From NCBI GenBank assembly GCA_036386515.1, contig DASVVO010000102.1, positions 19,721 to 83,720 on the forward strand: a DNA stretch of 64,000 bases, in the 5' to 3' direction. Positions 59,277 to 64,000 of this stretch are shown here, piece after piece (positions within the stretch are counted from its first letter, which is position 1; the number at the start of each line of letters is the position of its first letter). A program made the position numbers and the translations under genes. Under the pieces are notes generated by a model. It was not told where the DNA came from. It saw only the letters and a program-made list of their open reading frames with translations, and searched no databases. The stretch is from JAIVJZ01 sp036386515. GTDB taxonomy: Bacteria > Acidobacteriota > Blastocatellia > Pyrinomonadales > Pyrinomonadaceae.

Positions 59277-59804
59277 TTAGCTCCGCAGCCGCTCGACGAG
59301 GTTTAAAAGGTCGCGTGGGTTGATGGGCTTCGTCAAAAAAGCGTTGAAGCCGCATTGGAGCGCGCGTTCGCGATCCTCATACATGGAGAAGCCGGTGACG
59401 GCGATCATCGGCGTGGCCTGATATTCGGGCAGCGCGCGCACGGCTTCGGCGAGTTCGTAGCCGTTCATGCCGGGCATGCCGATGTCCGAGACGACCACGT
59501 CGAATCGCCCGGCGCGCGCCGCGTCGAGCGCCTGCGCGCCGGAGTAAACCATCACTACTTCGTAGCCCGCGTACTGGAGCAGAATCGCCAGCATCTCCGT
59601 CACGTCTGGCGCGTCGTCGATGACGAGGGCGCGCGGCCGTCGCCCGTCATCGCGGGGCGCGTCGCCGAGGGGCGAGGGGCGGTTCGAGATTTCCGCGTTG
59701 TCGCCGTCGGCCTCCGCGAACGGGTTCGCGCCGGGGGCGAACATGACGACTGTATGGGACGCGGCAGCGGTCGCAGGTGCGACGGTTTCAGCGGCAGCCA
59801 GCAT
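59277..59804 (-). CDS. Response regulator with long N-terminal tail
   Basis: 175 aa. The receiver domain covers about residues 57-175: RALVIDDAPDVTEMLAILLQ with the acidic pair, Asp in VVVSDIGMPGMNG, Thr in AVTGFS and Lys in FLTKPINP. The first 56 residues are polar, Ala/Asp-rich and probably disordered. No output domain. Between two sensor kinases on the same strand (57355 and 59920), which suggests it passes phosphate between them. Confidence 0.87.
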   Translation of the reverse strand: MLAAAETVAPATAAASHTVVMFAPGANPFAEADGDNAEISNRPSPLGDAPRDDGRRPRALVIDDAPDVTEMLAILLQYAGYEVVMVYSGAQALDAARAGRFDVVVSDIGMPGMNGYELAEAVRALPEYQATPMIAVTGFSMYEDRERALQCGFNAFLTKPINPRDLLNLVERLRS

Positions 59805-59919
59805 CTCTTATCTCTCCCTTTCGGCTCGCGCGGCCTTGGCAACTGGAAAGTAAGTTGTGAATCGTGAAGCGGAAAAGCATTCGCTCGCCGACGATCACAA
59901 CACTTCTCGCTCACGCGTC

Positions 59920-62913
59920 TCACAAGTCCGGCTCGGACTTCCGCCGGTTGAGCAGCGCGTCCACCGTGGCGACCAGCGTGGCCGGGTCGAACGGCTTGGC
60001 GAGATGTGCGCTGAACCCCGCGGAGAGGGCGGCGTCCACGTCTTTCTGGGCGGCGTAGCCGGTCAACGCGAGCGCGGGGACATCGCGCAAGTGAGGCGTC
60101 CGGGTGCGCAGCAACTTCAACAACTCATAACCGTCAATGTTGGGAAGACCAATGTCGGAAATGATTATATCAAAGTGCTCGTCGGCTGCAATGCTGAGAG
60201 CCGCTTCGGGCGCGGCGCAGGTCGTCGTGCGGAAGCCGCGCACCTCGAATGTGACGCGCAGCATTTCGAGCGTGTCGGGCGCATCCTCGATGAGCAAGAC
60301 GTGGCACGCGCCTTCGATCGCGCACAACTGCGGGGCGACCGTCGCGTCGCGCGCGGGCGCGGGCTGCTGCTGCTGCGCCTGCCGCACGAGCGGCAAGCTC
60401 ACCGTGAAGCGGCTGCCGCACCCCGCGCCCGCGCTCGCGGCGGCCACCGTCCCGCCGTGCGCCTCGACAAAACTCTTGACGAGCGCAAGACCGATCCCCA
60501 ATCCGCCGTGCATCTTCGTCGTTGACATGTCCTGCTGCCGGAAACGGTCGAAGACAAAGGGCAGAAACTCCGGCGAGATGCCTTCGCCCTCGTCTTCGAC
60601 GTGGATGCGCGCCTCGCCTTCCGCGATTTCGCAGGCGACCCGCACGCGGCTCCCGTCCGGCGAAAATTTGACCGCGTTCGTCAAGAGGTTCCAGAAGACC
60701 TGCACGAGCCGCGTGCGGTCGCCGGAGACGAGGGCGTCTTCCGCGTCGGGGCTGGGCGCGAGTTCGAGCCGGATGTTCTGTTGCGCGGCGCGCGGGCGCA
60801 CGGTTTCGATGGCCTCGGCCAGCGCGGAGTTGAGCGAGACGGGCAGCGTGTCGATCCGCATCTTGCCGCTCAGGATGGCCGACATGTCGAGCAGGTCGTT
60901 GATGAGGTGCGAGAGCGATTGCGAGTTTTTGCCGATGACGGCGAGGCCGTGCGTGATGTCGGCGGCGGCGAGTTGGCCGCTCGACATCATGTGAACCCAG
61001 CCGATGATGGGCGTCAGGGGCGTGCGCAGTTCGTGCGAGAGCGTGGCGAGAAATTCGTCTTTGGCGCGGTTGCCCTCTTGCGCGCGCAGGTAGAGACGCG
61101 CGTTGTCGATGGCGAGCGCGGCGCGGCGGGCGAGTTCGCGCGCCAGCCCGAACTCGTCTTCGCCGTAGCGGCGCGCGCTCTCGGAACTGATGAAGGTGAG
61201 CGCGCCGATGGTGCGGCCGCGCGCGGCGAGCGGCATGATCATCGCCGCCTTGATGTCGAACGCCCGGAGCAGCTTGATCTCCTCCGGGTCGCGGATGACG
61301 GCCTGCCACAGTTGTTCCGAGATTTCGGGAAACATCTCCGGCTGACCCGTGCGCAGGACTTTCGCGATGGTGTGCGGCGTGTTCAGGTCGAGCGGAAAGC
61401 GGCGTTGCATGTCGCGCCAGGCGGCCTCGCGGTCGGGGTCTTGGTGCGCCACGATCATGCGCCGGATCGAGCCGTCGTCTTCGAGCATGTGAACGAGGCA
61501 GTAGTCGGCCACGTAAGGCACGGCGAGGCGCGCCACCGATGCGAGCGTCAACTCGTAATCGAGCGAAGAGGCGAGCAGCGTGGTCGCATCGTTGAGGAAG
61601 CGTTCGGCCTCTTCGGCGCGCTTGCGCTCGGTGATGTCCTGCACGTTGGCGGCGCGGTAGAGCACTTCGCCGCGCTCGTCTTTGAAGACCGTCACGTCGG
61701 CGAGGACGGGAAAGCGCACGCCGTCTTTGCGAATGTGCGTGGACTCGTAAACGTGATGCCCTTTTTCGTGAACGGCGCGAATGTGTCCGGGGAGATGCGG
61801 TTTTTCTTCGGGGGCGAAGGTGTCGGCGAGCATTTTGCCGAGCATCTCCTCGACGGTGTAGCCGTGCATGCGGGCGAAGGCCGGGTTGACGGCTTCGAGC
61901 TTGCCCGTCGCCGGGTCGGCCATGGCGACGCCCCAACCCGCGTGCTGGAAAATCTGCTCCCAACGCCGCAACTTTTCCAATGCCTCCTTGCGCTCGGTGA
62001 TGTCCATCGTCACGCCGCGCATCCCGACCGGTTGCCCGGCCTCGTCCCTGATGGCGAGCGAGTGCGCCTCCACCCATACGGCGCGGCCATCTTTCGCCAT
62101 CCAGCGAAATTGATTCGTGCCCACCTTGCCGCTCGCGAAGGTGGCCGAGGCGGTGCGCGCCGCGCGCTCGCGGTCGTCTTCGTGGACGATGGAGAGCCAG
62201 AAGTTGGGCGTGGCGAGCCATTCCTCGACCGTGTAGCCGAGCATCGTCTCGACGTAATCGCTGACGAAGTTGATGCGCTGGCTCGACTCGTCCGGCTCGC
62301 CCCACGCTTCCCACACCACGCCCGGCACGCTCGTGATGATCGAGTCGAGCCGCTGCCGCTGGGCTTCGGCCGCCGCCGCCAAACGCGCCTTCTCGCCTTC
62401 GGCGCGCACGCGCTCCGTGATGTCTTCGACAAGGGCGAGGACGCCCTTCAGATGTCCTTCGGCGTCGCGCAGGGGCGCGGTCGAGATGCTCACGTTGATC
62501 TGCGTGCCATCCTTCCTGAGGCGCACGGTCTCGTAGGCTTTGAAGTCCAAGCCCCCGACGGCCTGCCGGTGGTTGCGCCGCACCTCTTCGAGCTTGTCGG
62601 TGGGCACGGTGGGCAGCATGCGCCCCAACACTTCCGCCTCCTTCCAGCCGTAGATGCGTTCGGCCGATTGGTTCCACATCCTGACGATGCCTTCGGGGTC
62701 GAGCGCGACGATGCCGAGCGGCGAGGCGTGAATGATGGCTTCGAGCGTCTGGTTGCTCTCGCGCAGCGCGGTGAGCGCGGCCTGTATCTCCCGTTGGCGG
62801 GATGCGCTCTCGCTCGCCGATTCCTCCAGGCCGGCGGGCGGGCTGCCGGATTCCTCGCGGCGTAACCCGGAAGGTTTGGCCGCCCGGAAGAGAGAGCGGA
62901 GGAGACGGATCAT
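59920..62913 (-). CDS. Large PAS-GAF hybrid histidine kinase
   Basis: 997 aa. A short polar lead, then at least three PAS domains (about 50-160, 190-310, 320-435), with IVALDPEGIVRMWNQSAERI, VVWEAWGEPDESSQRINFVS and AVNPAFARMHGYTVEEMLG. A GAF domain follows (about 445-600, LASVARLAVPYVADYCLVHM). The HisKA His is in FLATLSHELRTPLTPIIGWV, HATPase motifs are WNLLTNAVKFSPDGS and GLGIGLALVKSFVEAHGG, and a C-terminal REC (about 870-995) has IIISDIGLPNIDG and LAKPFDP. The ATG at 62913 follows AGAGGT. First gene of a three-gene sensor cluster read towards 57355. Confidence 0.9.
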   Translation of the reverse strand: MIRLLRSLFRAAKPSGLRREESGSPPAGLEESASESASRQREIQAALTALRESNQTLEAIIHASPLGIVALDPEGIVRMWNQSAERIYGWKEAEVLGRMLPTVPTDKLEEVRRNHRQAVGGLDFKAYETVRLRKDGTQINVSISTAPLRDAEGHLKGVLALVEDITERVRAEGEKARLAAAAEAQRQRLDSIITSVPGVVWEAWGEPDESSQRINFVSDYVETMLGYTVEEWLATPNFWLSIVHEDDRERAARTASATFASGKVGTNQFRWMAKDGRAVWVEAHSLAIRDEAGQPVGMRGVTMDITERKEALEKLRRWEQIFQHAGWGVAMADPATGKLEAVNPAFARMHGYTVEEMLGKMLADTFAPEEKPHLPGHIRAVHEKGHHVYESTHIRKDGVRFPVLADVTVFKDERGEVLYRAANVQDITERKRAEEAERFLNDATTLLASSLDYELTLASVARLAVPYVADYCLVHMLEDDGSIRRMIVAHQDPDREAAWRDMQRRFPLDLNTPHTIAKVLRTGQPEMFPEISEQLWQAVIRDPEEIKLLRAFDIKAAMIMPLAARGRTIGALTFISSESARRYGEDEFGLARELARRAALAIDNARLYLRAQEGNRAKDEFLATLSHELRTPLTPIIGWVHMMSSGQLAAADITHGLAVIGKNSQSLSHLINDLLDMSAILSGKMRIDTLPVSLNSALAEAIETVRPRAAQQNIRLELAPSPDAEDALVSGDRTRLVQVFWNLLTNAVKFSPDGSRVRVACEIAEGEARIHVEDEGEGISPEFLPFVFDRFRQQDMSTTKMHGGLGIGLALVKSFVEAHGGTVAAASAGAGCGSRFTVSLPLVRQAQQQQPAPARDATVAPQLCAIEGACHVLLIEDAPDTLEMLRVTFEVRGFRTTTCAAPEAALSIAADEHFDIIISDIGLPNIDGYELLKLLRTRTPHLRDVPALALTGYAAQKDVDAALSAGFSAHLAKPFDPATLVATVDALLNRRKSEPDL

Positions 62914-63299
62914 ACTGTACACCTCTGGGACGTTGCTGACGGCGACGGCGCGTTTCGCGCGAACGACTTCGCGAGGATTATTTCAAGGCTGAAATTGAGT
63001 GTAAGACAACACGAGAACGGCGATAGACGGGAAGACGCTTTGCACGCTACAAAAGCTAAACTCTCCGGCAAACCAAGTCAAGACGTATCGCGGCGCGGCG
63101 GCGGCGCGAACATGAAACGCGGGGCGGCCGAAACTTTTGCCGCGCGGCGAACGGGTCGAACGCGCGGAGCGTCGTGGGTTTTGCGCGCGTGGTGTCGGCG
63201 GGGAACATTTCGCGGGCGCGAGTTGACCCCTCCGCTTTTCCCGCCGGTGTCGCCTCTGCTAGTCTCTGCCTATCAAAAAATTCCACCGAGGTGAAATCA

Positions 63300-63947
63300 A
63301 CTTTGTATCCGGCCGGTAACCTGTTCATCCCCGTCCCGCACGGCAAACTCGAAGCGATCTTGAAGGAGCCGGGCGCAGGCGTCGCCCGTCGCGGCGTCGC
63401 GCTCGTGCTGCACCCGCATCCGCTGCACGGCGGCACAATGCACAACAAAGTGGTCTTTCGCGCCGCCCGCGCCTTAAACGAGGCGGGCTTCGTCACGCTG
63501 CGCAAGAACTTTCGCGGCGTCGGCCAGACGACCGGCACGCACGACCACGCGCGCGGCGAAGCCGAAGACGCGCGCCTCGCGCTCGACTACCTCGTCGAGC
63601 ATTACCCGGACGCGCCGCTCCTGCTCGCGGGCTTCTCCTTCGGCGCGCGCGTCGGATTGGAGACGGGCATCGCCGACGCACGCGTCCGCGCCCTCGTCGG
63701 CATCGGCACGCCCATCAACATGTACGATTTCTCGTTCCTCAAAAATTGCCGCCAGCCCATCCTCTTCATCCACGGCGAGCGCGACGAGTTCGGCGACGCC
63801 GCCCGGCTCCAAGCCCTCGCCGCCGAACTCCCCGCCGAGGCGCACGCCCGCGTCGAAATCATCCCCGCCGCCGGACACTTTTTCGACGATCAACTCGATG
63901 AACTGAGCCGCGTGCTGAGAGCGTGGGCGGAAGCAACGATAAAGTGA
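63300..63947 (+). CDS. Alpha/beta hydrolase family protein
   Basis: 215 aa from the TTG at 63300. It has LVLHPHPLHGGTMHNKVVFR near the start, an oxyanion-region pattern of this family, and the nucleophile elbow GFSFGARVGLE. Asp lies in IHGERDEFGD and His in IPAAGHFFDDQ. Similar small hydrolases act on esters or other acyl compounds, with no known substrate. GAGGTGA lies about 9 nt before the TTG; an in-frame GTG at 63291 is the alternative. A repeat arm follows at the window end. Confidence 0.85.
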   Translation, partial: TLYPAGNLFIPVPHGKLEAILKEPGAGVARRGVALVLHPHPLHGGTMHNKVVFRAARALNEAGFVTLRKNFRGVGQTTGTHDHARGEAEDARLALDYLVEHYPDAPLLLAGFSFGARVGLETGIADARVRALVGIGTPINMYDFSFLKNCRQPILFIHGERDEFGDAARLQALAAELPAEAHARVEIIPAAGHFFDDQLDELSRVLRAWAEATIK

Positions 63948-63948
63948 C

Positions 63949-64000
63949 AGTGGTCAGATCGTCAGTTGTCCGTAGTCAGTGGTCAGTTGTTCAAGACCGT
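63949..64000. repeat. Left arm of a heptamer-type repeat at the window edge
   Basis: TGACAGTGGTCAGATCGTCA followed by GTTGTCCGTAGTCAGTGGTC, similar to the arms at 23462. The opposite arm would lie outside the window. Confidence 0.6.

Noticed and set aside
62923..63299. Gap between the large kinase and the hydrolase searched for a gene
   Set aside because: The 99-codon frame at 62995-63294 has no features; only the promoter regions of the divergent genes are expected here.

Overview
The window is high-GC bacterial chromosomal DNA and most resembles Acidobacteriota, probably class Blastocatellia. Pointers to this are a secreted VWFA protein of the acidobacterial type (47085-48299), a Calx-beta/DUF4214 surface protein, a bactofilin, many PAS/REC sensor proteins, frequent GTG/TTG starts, and hairpin repeats of low complexity between genes. 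No rRNA, tRNA, CRISPR array, integrase or transposase gene was found, so taxonomy rests on protein families only.

Layout. 0-14 kb: the end of a Calx-beta surface protein, a Gfo/Idh/MocA oxidoreductase, a hydantoinase/oxoprolinase pair (hyuA-hyuB, with hyuB carrying an in-frame repeat insertion), an orphan HicB beside a HicA-like remnant, NAD synthetase, a frameshifted GxxExxY gene, TtcA, a dienelactone hydrolase, a bactofilin and a secreted Cys-rich protein with a phospholipase A2-like motif. 14.7-18.5 kb: 2-oxoacid:ferredoxin oxidoreductase (korA/korB) with a nucleotidyltransferase-fold gene between the subunits. 18.5-33.6 kb: housekeeping and stress genes (Lon, Hsp20, CBS, SIMPL, Rieske, ferredoxin, NadA, fumarase) interspersed with three related cassettes. 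Each cassette is a single-domain REC gene divergent from one or two small XRE regulators. 34-36.7 kb: a membrane-anchored STAND NTPase with near-identical TPR repeats. 36.8-39 kb: a GT-C glycosyltransferase and a rhodanese. 39.2-45.4 kb: a complete lipoate-dependent 2-oxoacid dehydrogenase operon (E3, E1alpha, secreted protein, E1beta, DUF4242, E2). 45.9-53.4 kb: an OmpA-like protein, the VWA protein, lipB, a PLP dehydratase, lipA, a Zn-dependent dehydrogenase and a SelW/Rdx-like gene with an in-frame TGA. 53.7-64 kb: small membrane and secreted proteins, a large GT-C-like membrane protein, two PAS-histidine kinases flanking a response regulator, and an alpha/beta hydrolase.

Functional links. 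LipB and LipA can supply the lipoyl group needed by E2 about 4-8 kb upstream. KorAB and the dehydrogenase complex are two routes for 2-oxoacid oxidation. NadA and NadE belong to NAD synthesis, and fumarase to the TCA cycle.

Most notable observations. (1) A probable selenoprotein of the Rdx/SelW family at 53202-53435, with a CxxU motif and a possible hairpin just after the TGA. (2) The REC/XRE cassettes. All five XRE genes are preceded by a short reading frame whose stop overlaps the XRE start (TGATG). Four of the five have the Shine-Dalgarno sequence enclosed in a short hairpin that ends at the start codon. (3) Intergenic hairpins whose arms are built from 7-nt units that differ between loci but keep the 7-nt period; one has become 78 codons of hyuB.
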